Positions 17,809 to 25,859 of a stretch of 64,000 nt of DNA are shown here, one piece after another. The stretch is taken from NCBI GenBank assembly GCA_963693365.1, contig CAVNZM010000006.1:4340001-4404000 (forward strand). Reading direction: 5' to 3'. The notes under the pieces were generated by a model. The model did no database searches. It was given only the letters and a program-made list of their open reading frames with translations, and was not told the DNA's origin. Made by a program: the position numbers and the translations under genes. Positions within the stretch are counted from its first letter, which is position 1. Every line of letters begins with the position of its first letter. This DNA is from Amoebidium appalachense. Lineage: Eukaryota; Ichthyosporea.

Positions 17809-17965
17809 TGAAGAAACGAAACTTTGAAGGTATGTCGTTGGGCTACTGCGATTGAAGAAACGAAACTTTGAAGGTATGTTGTTGGGTCCGGAACAGCAGG
17901 TGACAACTTCCCTCCCTTACCAAACGAGCAATTGGTCACTTTGACCAATTGGTCCCCTGTCGTAT
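17809..17965. repeat. Short tandem repeat and inverted CCAAT hairpin
   Basis: About 40 bp containing GAAACGAAACTTTGAAGGTATG is tandemly repeated twice (from about 17811 and 17852). A perfect small inverted repeat, ATTGGTCA...TGACCAAT, follows at about 17931-17951. The 17706-18003 interval has no gene; it could be promoter for 17705 or the 3' region of the 18004 gene. Confidence 0.5.
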
Positions 17966-18003
17966 CCAATAGATGCTGGTTGGTGTGCCTCGGCCACTAT
18001 AAA

Positions 18004-18915
18004 CTACACAACGTGCTTCGCCAGGAAGCTCACAGGGTACAGCTTGACCGTGCGCACGTCCCCGTTGACCACCATCTGCGTCGTCTCGGGCTCGCACCCC
18101 ATCTCGTCACGCCAGGCCTTGCTGACCATGCGGCCGAGCGCAGAGGCGGACTTGCACTTGATGCCACGGTCGACCACGAACTTCCCCACCGTGACATGGT
18201 CGGAGAGGGTGGTGCCTTCGATGGCCCGCAGACCCTGGTTGGGGAGCAGCATGTTGGAGACCGAGTCGTTGACGAGCTGTCGCATGCGCGGATCACGGTC
18301 CAGCCCCAGGCGCTCAAGCAGCCCCTCGTACTGAGCGAGGTTGTCCATAGCCATCTTCTGGTTCTCCCTCTCGAGACGCGTGATCTCCGCCTCCTCCCGG
18401 CGCAGACGCAGCCTCCGCTCCTCCTCCAGCTCCTCGCGGCGGCGCTTGCGGTCAGGGGTCTCGTCCGTGCCGTTGCGGAAGAACTCGCGCTCCTCGGGGG
18501 TGCTGTTGTCGTAGCGGGCCTCGATCTCCTCGATGAGAAGCAAATCGCCAGAGAGGAGGCGCGCCATGTACTGGGCAGAAGTCTTACGGAAATCATGAGC
18601 GCGCTTGCCAGGGAGCAGGTAGATGATCTCGAGGAGGGTGCGGAAGGGGGCAACATCTGTCTCAAGACCCTTGCCGTTGATTTTCAGACCGTAAGCCGCG
18701 CTTACGGTTTCACTTACGGATGGATCAGAGCTGTCTCTGAGAGATTTCCATGCCATGCGGGCTGCTTCACGGTTTCCGAGCACAAGAGCGATGACATCCA
18801 AAACACTTGCATTCTTGGTTTTGTTGTCAATTCGCACAGTGGTGCCCTTGAACTGGGGGAACTCCTTCCACAGAAGCGACATGTCCACCTTTGAGTTGTT
18901 CTGTCCGGTAGCCAT
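18004..18915 (-). CDS. KilA/BRO-like family protein, paralogue 2
   Basis: 303 aa from ATG 18915, 36 bp downstream of TATAAAAGGAGC. It shares the full layout of the 3907-4800 gene: N-terminal domain (FKGTTVRIDNKTKNASVLDV, FRTLLEIIYLLPGKRAHDF), charged linker (TPDRKRRREELEEERRL identical), coiled coil, and C-terminal domain (VDRGI..K.ASALGRMVSKAWR). The middle is longer by a few residues. The first ~105 codons and the promoter are duplicated almost exactly at 20308-20736. Intact, so likely the active member. Function inferred as DNA-binding regulator. Confidence 0.62.
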   Translation of the reverse strand: MATGQNNSKVDMSLLWKEFPQFKGTTVRIDNKTKNASVLDVIALVLGNREAARMAWKSLRDSSDPSVSETVSAAYGLKINGKGLETDVAPFRTLLEIIYLLPGKRAHDFRKTSAQYMARLLSGDLLLIEEIEARYDNSTPEEREFFRNGTDETPDRKRRREELEEERRLRLRREEAEITRLERENQKMAMDNLAQYEGLLERLGLDRDPRMRQLVNDSVSNMLLPNQGLRAIEGTTLSDHVTVGKFVVDRGIKCKSASALGRMVSKAWRDEMGCEPETTQMVVNGDVRTVKLYPVSFLAKHVV

Positions 18916-19024
18916 CCTGTGTCAGACTGACCCCAGGTGGCCGTGTGTGCTCCTTTTATACCTGCGCGTGGCACCCTCAGTCGTGCTGAGGGCAGGTTGG
19001 TGCTTATCCATTGAAATGTCTTGG
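18598..19024. repeat. ~430-bp direct duplication, copy 1
   Basis: Nearly identical to about 20310-20736: it covers the 5' third of the 18004-18915 gene, its start, its TATA box (18951-18962) and about 60 bp beyond (ending at ATTGAAATGTCTTGGGG). The two copies lie about 1.71 kb apart, with the 19027 gene between. Confidence 0.75.
18951..18962 (-). promoter_or_regulatory. TATA box of KilA/BRO paralogue 2
   Basis: TATAAAAGGAGC on the minus strand, 36 bp upstream of ATG 18915. Confidence 0.6.
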
Positions 19025-19026
19025 GG

Positions 19027-20178
19027 CTACTGCGCTTGCTCCTGGCTGGCTTTCTTGAACACACTGACAACCAGGTCCCTTGTCAAGTCGTCCTCCATGT
19101 GTTCCCTTGCCATCTCCAGCATGGCTCCTGCAAAAGTCACAAAGTCCACACGGAACAGCTCGCGCTCGACGTTCTTGTGTTTGAGTGCCGTGTGCAGGCA
19201 CTTTTCTGCAAGCGCCAACTGCTCGGACGGCACGGGAAGCGCAAAGAGCAGGCGCTTGTTGGGCCCCACATGCCACGTACCGGCCTGCCTCATGCGGCCC
19301 TTCACGTCCTTCAGGCTCTGGCCGATCTTCAGACAGGGCGGGTCGCCATACTCGGACACAAACACGTAGATACCGGACTGCTGCTTGGTGCACACGTGGT
19401 TGGTGACCCGGCGCAGCTCATCACTGGCATCCTCAAATTCCGATGGAATTTGGTCCTGCTTGAGATTGTCTGTGGTCTGAAGTTCCAGAAGCCGACACTG
19501 CACCTCGAGTTTCAGGCGCTCCTCCCGGATCAGAGCAGCCTGCTCGCGCATCATCATGATCTCCGTGTACTGAGCAGATTCGGCGATGCGCGCCTCCTTG
19601 TACAGACTCAGTGCGGTTTCCATCTCGGCCTGGTTGGTCATGAACTGGGTGATGTCTCCGAGCTTCAGTCTCTTGGGCTCCCTCTCGGGTGTCCCGTCGG
19701 CATCCATTTCCCCCCTCACACTGTCGCGCATGAAAGCGTTGGGTCCTGACGGGTTGGCCGCTGCCGCGGCACGGTTGCGCTCGATGTCCTCCACGAGTGT
19801 TTCGTCTCCACCTTCCAGGCGCGCTATGTCTCGGGCCCACTTGTCGATGATCGCGGAACCATAGCGTGAGCCAGATGCAATCTTGAACGTCAGATTGACC
19901 AATGAAGTTGCAGGAACACCAGGAGATGGTTTTCCCCCATTTCCAAAGTGGCTGACCGATTGCTTGAGGGATGGGTCTTCGAAGATACGCCGTAGATATC
20001 GACCGGCTGCGTCTCTATCCAAACCGCGGACAAGCATGGTATAGTCCACAAGACTCGCCATCTTCACACCACCGACGTGACACACTCGAATGACATGGTT
20101 GCCTATGCAAATTGTGTCGCCTTTTTTAGCGGCGACCTCGTTTCCGGTCAAGACAAGATCGGTGTGTTCGAGATCCAT
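19027..20178 (-). CDS. BRO-like protein with C-terminal T5orf172 (GIY-YIG-like) domain
   Basis: 383 aa from ATG 20178. The open frame continues upstream to 20625, but a TATAAAAGG box lies inside it 39 bp before ATG 20178, so this ATG is the likely native start. The N-terminal domain (KKGDTICIGNHVIRVCHVGG, ASLVDYTMLVRGLDRDAAG) recurs as a fragment at 20738-20890. A linker (RLEGGDETLVEDIERN) matches the 13750 pseudogene. A coiled coil follows, then a T5orf172/MUG113 domain (SGIYVFVSEY, CLKIGQSLKDVKGRMRQAGT, AEKCLHTALKHK). The domain is a GIY-YIG relative common in viral KilA/BRO proteins. Intact. Confidence 0.66.
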   Translation of the reverse strand: MDLEHTDLVLTGNEVAAKKGDTICIGNHVIRVCHVGGVKMASLVDYTMLVRGLDRDAAGRYLRRIFEDPSLKQSVSHFGNGGKPSPGVPATSLVNLTFKIASGSRYGSAIIDKWARDIARLEGGDETLVEDIERNRAAAAANPSGPNAFMRDSVRGEMDADGTPEREPKRLKLGDITQFMTNQAEMETALSLYKEARIAESAQYTEIMMMREQAALIREERLKLEVQCRLLELQTTDNLKQDQIPSEFEDASDELRRVTNHVCTKQQSGIYVFVSEYGDPPCLKIGQSLKDVKGRMRQAGTWHVGPNKRLLFALPVPSEQLALAEKCLHTALKHKNVERELFRVDFVTFAGAMLEMAREHMEDDLTRDLVVSVFKKASQEQAQ

Positions 20179-20625
20179 GCTTTGCGAGATTGAGGTATTG
20201 TGATGTGTGTTGGGTCCTTTTATACCCTCTGTCTGACTTCCAGGACTGGAATTTACTTCGTTGGACATCAGGCGCTTGATAAAATTGATACTGCTCATGC
20301 GAACATGGTGCGCGCGCTTGCCAGGGAGCAGGTAGATGATCTCGAGGAGGGTGCGGAAGGGGGCAACATCTGTCTCCAGACCCTTGCCGTTGATTTTCAG
20401 ACCGTAAGCCGCGCTTACGGTTTCACTTACGGATGGATCAGAGCTGTCTCTGAGAGATTTCCATGCCATGCGGGCTGCTTCACGGTTTCCGAGCACAAGA
20501 GCGACGACATCCAAAACACTTGCATTCTTGGTTTTGTTGTCAATTCGCACAGTGGTGCCCTTGAACTGAGGGAACTCCTTCCAAAGAAACGACATGTCGC
20601 CTTTTTTGTTCTGCTCGCCAGCCAT
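20179..20625 (-). pseudogene. Truncated 5' copy of KilA/BRO paralogue, fused in frame
   Basis: ATG 20625 with its own TATA box (20661-20672). The first ~115 codons copy the N-terminal domain of the 18004 gene, with the start MAGEQNKKGD like that of the 3907 gene, then break off at GKRAHHVRM. The frame runs on through a non-homologous stretch and through the promoter of the 19027 gene without meeting a stop. So a 532-aa chimera is possible, but the join is a recombination scar rather than a designed fusion. Confidence 0.6.
20217..20226 (-). promoter_or_regulatory. TATA box of the T5orf172 gene, inside a longer ORF
   Basis: GGTATAAAAGGACCC on the minus strand, 39 bp upstream of ATG 20178; translated as part of the 20625 open frame. 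Confidence 0.6.
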
Positions 20626-20736
20626 GCTGTGTCAGACTGACCCCAGGTGGCCGTGTGTGCTCCTTTTATACCTGCGCGTGGCGCCCTCAGTCGTGCTGAG
20701 GGCAGGTTGGTGCTTATCCATTGAAATGTCTTGGGG
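20310..20736. repeat. ~430-bp direct duplication, copy 2
   Basis: Partner of 18598-19024. It includes the truncated paralogue start and TATA box (TATAAAAGGAGC, about 20661-20672). Few differences are visible by eye, so the event is recent relative to the divergence from the 3907 gene. Confidence 0.75.
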
Positions 20737-20737
20737 A

Positions 20738-20890
20738 ATCGCCAAATCTCAAAAGCCTCATGTTCAGGCTTTTGGTTTCTACTTCGTCATCAAAGTTACG
20801 TCTCACGTAATCACTCGCCGCATGTCTATCCAGATCACGCACCAACATCGTATAATCAATAAGACTGGCATATTCTACTCCTTCACACAC
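20738..20890 (-). pseudogene. BRO-like N-terminal fragment
   Basis: Minus-strand reading YASLIDYTMLVRDLDRHAAS then YVRRNFDDEVETKSLNM, homologous to ASLVDYTMLVRGLDRDAAG in the 19027 gene. It is cut off by a G/C-rich repeat upstream (20884 on) and by the 430-bp duplication downstream. A remnant only. Confidence 0.55.
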
Positions 20891-21047
20891 GGGGCTGGGG
20901 GGGCTGGGGGGGGGCTGGGGGTGCCTCGCCTGCCTCGCCTGCCTCGCGCGGGGTGTGTTCGTGCTTCCTTTATTGTTCCTCGTGTGCCCCCCACAGCCCC
21001 CCACAGCCACCCCCAGCCACCCGCGCCCCGGGGGAGGTGTCACGCCA
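20884..21047. repeat. GC-rich ~155-bp repeat (GCCTCGC units), copy 1
   Basis: GGGGCTGGGG runs, three GCCTCGCCT units, then TTCCTTTATTG (an inverted AATAAA), TGTGCCCCCCACAG and CCACCCCCAGCCACCC. The same order recurs at 21569-21720, so the pair flanks the nuclease gene 21048-21461. It likely represents a duplicated 3' untranslated region. Confidence 0.65.
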
Positions 21048-21461
21048 TCAACGCCCGGACTTCCGAGCCTCTGGCGCAGCGGCGGGTGCCGTGTGCACGG
21101 GTGGGGGGGCACTGTGGGGCCCAACCGGAAACAGCCCGTACAGGATGTCCTCCTCGCACGTCACCATGATCTCGTGCTTGTCCATGATCCTCATGGCGTG
21201 CGCGATGGTTTCGGCGGGCACGGGCGGGCCGTGGTTGAACAGGTGCACGCGCATGTCCTTGTCGGGGTGGAAGTGGTGGTTCGCCAGCACGTTCGCCATG
21301 GCGGTCTTCCAGTCGGCCAGCTGCTCGACCTGGACGATCTGGTGGTCCGTCAGCACGTCGATGCGCCCGACCTTGGTGAGCGTGTCCTCGACGCCTTCCA
21401 GCCAGTCGGCCAGCTCGTATACGACCATGTTCCGTGCAAACTCAAGCTCGGTGTCCGTCAT
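21048..21461 (-). CDS. PD-(D/E)XK nuclease-like protein, degenerate active site (paralogue 3)
   Basis: 137 aa from ATG 21461 (an upstream GTG at 21473 is less likely). It is a paralogue of the 24682 and 25448 proteins: GRIDVLTDHQIVQVEQLADW aligns with GRIDLLTDTDIIEVKRAPQW. The Asp of the first motif is kept but the E-x-K pair is Q-V-E, so metal-dependent cleavage is unlikely. Downstream features (MRVHLFNHGPP, EEDILYGLFP) still align. It may be a DNA-binding remnant or a regulatory protein. It lies between two direct GC-rich repeats. Confidence 0.62.
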   Translation of the reverse strand: MTDTELEFARNMVVYELADWLEGVEDTLTKVGRIDVLTDHQIVQVEQLADWKTAMANVLANHHFHPDKDMRVHLFNHGPPVPAETIAHAMRIMDKHEIMVTCEEDILYGLFPVGPHSAPPPVHTAPAAAPEARKSGR

Positions 21462-21568
21462 CACATACCGCACACATAAAATTCGCGTGCCGCCCCAACC
21501 GGGTTACCCATTGACAATCACACATCGCACTTTCGACCTTGTGTGGGCGCCCGACAATGTTGCGGCGC

Positions 21569-21720
21569 GTGGGGGGCTGGGCGGGGCTGGGGGGGGCTGG
21601 GGGTGCCTCGCGTGCCTCGCGTGCCTCGCATGCCTCGCGCGCGGGGTGGGTGTGTGGTTCCTTTATTGGTCCTTGTGTGCCCCCCACAGACACCCCCAGC
21701 CACCCAGGAGGGGGGGGGAG
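21569..21720. repeat. GC-rich ~155-bp repeat (GCCTCGC units), copy 2
   Basis: Same layout as 20884-21047, with four GCCTCGC-type units. A related, inverted and shorter version (GGCATGCGAGGC...GGCACGCGAGGC) occurs at 25389-25425, just before nuclease paralogue 2. Confidence 0.6.
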
Positions 21721-22236
21721 GAGGCATGCGATAACATCAATGCCTGGATTTCTGATTTCCAAGATTCTAAGCCGTTATACTGTTTTCGACCACCACGGTG
21801 TAGAGTCTGTAACCGTGTAGAGGGAAGTTTCAACTCCGTCCCAAAATGGAAAATCTCCATAGCAACACCACCCAGCAACCAATCAGAGCCCTCCAAACCT
21901 CCCCTCCCAGCCAATTTATTTCTCTATACACACCCTCTACAAATAAGAAAAGTATGTTACAAAAGTTACAATGGTTGATTTTGGAAAATTGCTGTGTTTT
22001 GATTGGTTGGTTTCTCCCTCTACGTAACGTTACGGTAACGTTACCCCTCTACAGAGCATGTTACGTAGAACAAATACAGTCACACACCCACGAGTGCTCG
22101 GTCAAGGGTGTAGCAGCGAGTTATCCCCGAAGCAGATTTGCATGAAGCTAAAGTCGCTACACACGAAGCTAAACCGAGACCATGTTTCACTAATAGAAAT
22201 CCACTTTTTAGCTACTTTTTACTATGAACACCACAA
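21721..22236. other. Gene-free AT-richer spacer with palindromes
   Basis: No supported ORF. It contains a CCAATCAGAG box (about 21878), an inverted ATTGG (about 22001), and two overlapping GTAACGTTAC palindromes (about 22024-22045). It sits at the 3' side of the helicase gene. Composition differs from the GC-rich flanks, so it could be an older spacer or an insertion. Confidence 0.35.
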
Positions 22237-24240
22237 CTATTTATATGCCTGTATCTGTTTGAAATCAATGGCATATGCATGTGCCCTGTTGCTGGACCCA
22301 TGGCTTTGTCCAATAACTATATGGCTAGGATTGACGAGTCTCCGGGGTCCCAGAACCTTGGTCAACATTGAACCCAGCCTGTTGATACTGACAACTCTCC
22401 GGCCATCGTAACCGTTGGCATCTGCCCATTGACGCATATGTTCTGCCAACCCCTGCGTTGTAGCATAGGCCCCATCTCCGATGCCTAGGTCAACTGCTGC
22501 ATCACCAGCATTTGCAACGTCGCGGAGAAACTGGAGCTCCAAGGGCAAGCTCTTCTCCATTAGCTCTCGCCGGAGGCTTGTGTCGGGAGGGACTTCAAGA
22601 GTGGATTTCACGCCTGGTAGATCAACCAAGTAGTGGAAAAGTGCTTGTAGGACATCTGTTCGTTTGTAATAATCGATGAATGCAGTGTAGTACTCACGCT
22701 GCCCAATGCGCATTCCACTAGCCTCGAGGCACATGTAGCGTCGGTCACTCTGCTCAACTCGCACAGCCCAATCCTCATTGGTCAAAAAGGCGTAGCGCTC
22801 GTAGGTGCGTGTGTGGACACCATCCACTCCCTTCTTCTCCAAGATGGCATCCTCTTGCGTGATGAGCGCTTTCAGTATGTTGTTGACTTCGTGACAGCCA
22901 CCAAATGTACATTCATCGACAACGGCCAGGAGCTTGTGCATGAGGTGTGCATTAAACTTGCTTGAAAGATGGTCTTTGTTTTTGATTGAGGCACTGTAAT
23001 TCTCGCCAATCAAGCGTTGAACTACCTCAAACCACGTATTCTTACCAGCCCCTTGTGCAGACTTCACAAGGATCGCTGTGCCTGGTTTGGTAGCTGGGTG
23101 CTGGAATATATGAGCGGTCCAGCGTAACAGATACGAAAAAGCATCTTCGTTACCGTTTGCTAATATCTCATACGCATGACGTACGAACATTTCAGCAGGA
23201 TGTCCCGAATAGAGCCCATACTTTTCCAACAGCTCATCGGTCATCAAAACCCCACTGCGATTCGGAAGGATGGGTGGTACGATGCATCTGGGTCCGGTGT
23301 AGTTGAATGCCGAGTCGTACTTGAACCGAAGCCCTCGAAAAATGTTAAAAACTCGGCGTTCACCATGTAGATAGGCTTCCTTGACGAGGTTTGTTTTGGG
23401 GTTGGGGGATTCTGGATCAAAGACAGCTAAAACGTAAGTTGGGATCTCGCCATTCATGAAGTCGACACCCGTGTACCTTTTCTCCGTATCCCTGTCGATG
23501 TACTCCACACTAAACCGTTGAATCGAGTTTCGCATATCGTCCTTCGATAAAGTTCTGAGTTCATAGACCTGCCTCTCAGGGGACCATTGCTTCAGGATGT
23601 AGAGGCTTGTTCCGTTAACATATGCAGCCCATTTGCTCAGATAGGCGACCAGACCACTACGCCCCCAATCCGAACCAATGATGCGTGGTAGAAACGGCAT
23701 GCGGTTGGGGGGCTCGCTGTCCTCTCTTTCCAACTCGTCAAAGATGGATCGCTCGGGTGTAAAGTCCATCATGGTTGTGTCACATGTCGGAGAGGACTTG
23801 GCTTCAGTGGGTTGTGTCTCTTTGCCGTAGATGGAGGTGAAGGCCCCGGCGGTGTTCCAACGCATCACACTCCCAGAGTTCCAATCACGAATGGAGTTGA
23901 CGATAACACGGTTGGCCTTCGAAAATCTTTCGGACGCCCAGGCCGTCATGGCTGCTCGGTCAGGTCCAGGGGGCTGATGCCTTGCATTGCACTCCAAATG
24001 AGCAGTTTTGGTCCGCTTTGTCAAGCATGTGCGGATTTCACCATATGAGGTTCCAAATGTTGTTTGAATTGACTTGAAAAGATCGTCGTGGTCAAAGGGC
24101 TCGCCATCCACACGCATTTCTCGTTCACCAGTAGGGGCATAGACAGCAAGGTACCAATCCTGACAGCGCCGTCTCAGACTTGTTCCTTCCACAGCCTGCG
24201 GGGGAGGCTCGGCGCCTTCACAGCATACTGTAGGTTCCAT
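22237..24240 (-). CDS. Superfamily 3 helicase (DUF5906/D5-like)
   Basis: 667 aa from ATG 24240, intact. The ATPase core lies at residues about 370-510: Walker A VKSAQGAGKNTW (394-403), Walker B LLAVVDEC (437-444), sensor/motif C YAFLTNEDW (483-491), and an arginine finger SDRRY (498-502). KPGTAILVKSAQGAGKN and GVDGVHTR are typical of DUF5906 helicases in phages and eukaryotic viruses. The N-terminal 350 residues could hold a divergent primase domain, but I see no clear primase motif. The last ~100 residues (LQFLRDVANAG..., RLGSMLTKVLG) form a module found again in 24979-25362. Likely role: replicative helicase, acting at the origin. Confidence 0.82.
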   Translation of the reverse strand: MEPTVCCEGAEPPPQAVEGTSLRRRCQDWYLAVYAPTGEREMRVDGEPFDHDDLFKSIQTTFGTSYGEIRTCLTKRTKTAHLECNARHQPPGPDRAAMTAWASERFSKANRVIVNSIRDWNSGSVMRWNTAGAFTSIYGKETQPTEAKSSPTCDTTMMDFTPERSIFDELEREDSEPPNRMPFLPRIIGSDWGRSGLVAYLSKWAAYVNGTSLYILKQWSPERQVYELRTLSKDDMRNSIQRFSVEYIDRDTEKRYTGVDFMNGEIPTYVLAVFDPESPNPKTNLVKEAYLHGERRVFNIFRGLRFKYDSAFNYTGPRCIVPPILPNRSGVLMTDELLEKYGLYSGHPAEMFVRHAYEILANGNEDAFSYLLRWTAHIFQHPATKPGTAILVKSAQGAGKNTWFEVVQRLIGENYSASIKNKDHLSSKFNAHLMHKLLAVVDECTFGGCHEVNNILKALITQEDAILEKKGVDGVHTRTYERYAFLTNEDWAVRVEQSDRRYMCLEASGMRIGQREYYTAFIDYYKRTDVLQALFHYLVDLPGVKSTLEVPPDTSLRRELMEKSLPLELQFLRDVANAGDAAVDLGIGDGAYATTQGLAEHMRQWADANGYDGRRVVSINRLGSMLTKVLGPRRLVNPSHIVIGQSHGSSNRAHAYAIDFKQIQAYK

Positions 24241-24681
24241 TATCTATAGGATGAGAAAAAAAAAATCGGCAGGCGGTTGTAAGTGAACCACTTGAACCAC
24301 CTGAACCACTGAACCAGGGGGGTAAATCACCCCCTCCAGAAATATACTCGAGGTTGGTGTTTGTGTCTGTTCTCTGCTGGATTACAAAAACAGTGGTTCA
24401 GAGTGGTTCAAGTGGTTCACTCTATTAGAATTGGGTCGAAATGTCAAGTTTTATTATGAGAAATCGGAAAACCGCGAACCACTGCGAACCACTGACCGGC
24501 AGTATGAAAAGATGTAGTGGTTCAGCCCTTCTTTTTGTTATTATCAGTTACAATGATCAGCAAGTGTGGATCCGACCAAGAGAGAGTAGTAGTACAGACT
24601 GGCACATTTTGGATGTGTTGCTTCCTTTTATACCTTTGAGGTGGGGTGTGAATGTTGAGATTTTTTCTGTGACCTACAACG
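24241..24681. promoter_or_regulatory. Divergent spacer with repeated (T)GAACCAC boxes
   Basis: 441 bp between the minus-strand helicase and the plus-strand nuclease. The word GAACCAC/GTGGTTC occurs about ten times: direct copies near 24283-24317, inverted copies near 24391-24420, then GCGAACCACT twice near 24475-24495 and GTGGTTCAGCC near 24516. An inverted TATA-like GGTATAAAAGGAAGC lies at 24624-24634, oriented towards the helicase. Such interspersed inverted repeats are typical of operator clusters or replication origins. Confidence 0.5.
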
Positions 24682-25362
24682 ATGGCCACCTACAACGAGG
24701 CGTTCGTCAGAGACAGATTGGCACGGATTGAGGGGGGGAAACGCGAAGTGGTGACCCCTGCCGGCCGGATCGACCTGCTCACAGACACGGACATCATCGA
24801 GGTCAAGCGCGCACCACAGTGGAAGGCCGCTATGGGACAGGTGCTGGCGTACATGAAGTACTACCCCAGCCACCGACCACGGGTCCATCTGTTTGACTAC
24901 GCACCAGCGGATGTGTACAAAACAGCAATCGAAACAATGACATCCTTCAACATACTAGTGACATTGTAACCTGATACTATGCAGCTCGTGTGGGGCAAAC
25001 GACCAACACCCCCCAGACCACAGCCTGATTCTATTCCGGCGGAGGTTCAGTTTTTGAAGGACATGGCAAACGGATACGGTGTTACAGTACCGCAACTGGT
25101 GGGAGGGGAGATGTGGGTGACGACTGGAGGGATGTTGGAGCTGATGCGCACCTGGGCAAGCGCAAGGGGGATGGGTACAGAACTTCGGGTGGGATCCAAG
25201 AGGTTGGGTTCATGCCTCAGGAAGGTTCTTGGGGATCGTGCCTCGGTCAGCTCGGATATGGTGAAGATAGGGAACCCCACATCGGAAAGAACAATGGCGT
25301 ACCATTTCAACAAAAGCAAGGTCTTGGACTTTGATGCAAGTTTTCTGGTCAATGATCAATGA
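24682..25362 (+). pseudogene. PD-(D/E)XK nuclease fused to helicase-tail module, split by TAA (paralogue 1)
   Basis: ATG 24682 opens a 95-codon nuclease with an intact motif set: GRIDLLTDTDIIEVKRA gives D...E-x-K, followed by WKAAMGQVLAY and PRVHLFDYAPADVY. TAA at 24967-24969 ends it, but the same frame continues: the next residues (DTMQLVWG) align exactly with DTLQLIWG of paralogue 2, so the stop interrupts a conserved stretch. The downstream part (24979-25362) is homologous to the last ~100 residues of the helicase (VQFLKDMANG, TWASARGMG, RLGSCLRKVLG). As written the nuclease is separate, and the tail could be re-initiated at ATG 24979. Confidence 0.7.
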
Positions 25363-25447
25363 AATGACCCCGCCGGGGGGTGGCTTGGGTGGCATGCGAG
25401 GCTTGGAGGGCACGCGAGGCCCGCGTTTTTTCTGCGCACCGTGTAGG

Positions 25448-25804
25448 ATGTCTGCGGTAGGCTACGACGAGGCGTTCGTGCGCGAGCGGCTGGCCGCGCT
25501 CGAGGACGGGGTGTGCGAGGTGCGCACACGGGCCGGCCGGATCGACGTGCTGACGAGCACGCAGGTCATCGAGGTCCAGCGCGCGTCGCAGTGGAAGACG
25601 GCGATCGGAAACGTGCTCGCATACAGCCACTACTACCCCGACCGCCAACCGAGGATCCACCTGTTCGACTATGCGCCGGCAGACGTGTACAGGATTGCCG
25701 TGCAAACCATCACGTCGCTCAACATCACGCTTACAACCGAAGAGGACACGTTGCAGCTGATTTGGGGGGACGAAGCGGGCAAAGACGTAAAAGACGAAAA
25801 ATAA
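25448..25804 (+). CDS. PD-(D/E)XK nuclease-like protein, active-site Lys lost (paralogue 2)
   Basis: 118 aa from ATG 25448. GRIDVLTSTQVIEVQRASQW matches paralogue 1 except that the catalytic Lys is Gln. The rest (WKTAIGNVLAYSHYYPDRQP, IHLFDYAPADVYRIAVQTIT, EEDTLQLIWG) is well conserved. A Lys-to-Gln change usually abolishes or strongly reduces cleavage in this fold, although alternative Lys placement is known in the superfamily. It has no helicase-type tail. The stop overlaps AATAAA (25800-25805). Confidence 0.68.
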   Translation: MSAVGYDEAFVRERLAALEDGVCEVRTRAGRIDVLTSTQVIEVQRASQWKTAIGNVLAYSHYYPDRQPRIHLFDYAPADVYRIAVQTITSLNITLTTEEDTLQLIWGDEAGKDVKDEK

Positions 25805-25859
25805 ATAAAGAAGCCATGGGCAAAAAGTCAAAGCAGCGCAGAGTTGGCCAATAAACGGT

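Noticed and set aside
12795-25362. Alternative genetic code (TAA/TAG read as sense)
   Set aside because: TAA, TAG and TGA all serve as natural stops of intact genes here, and the internal stops are single events in a few genes.
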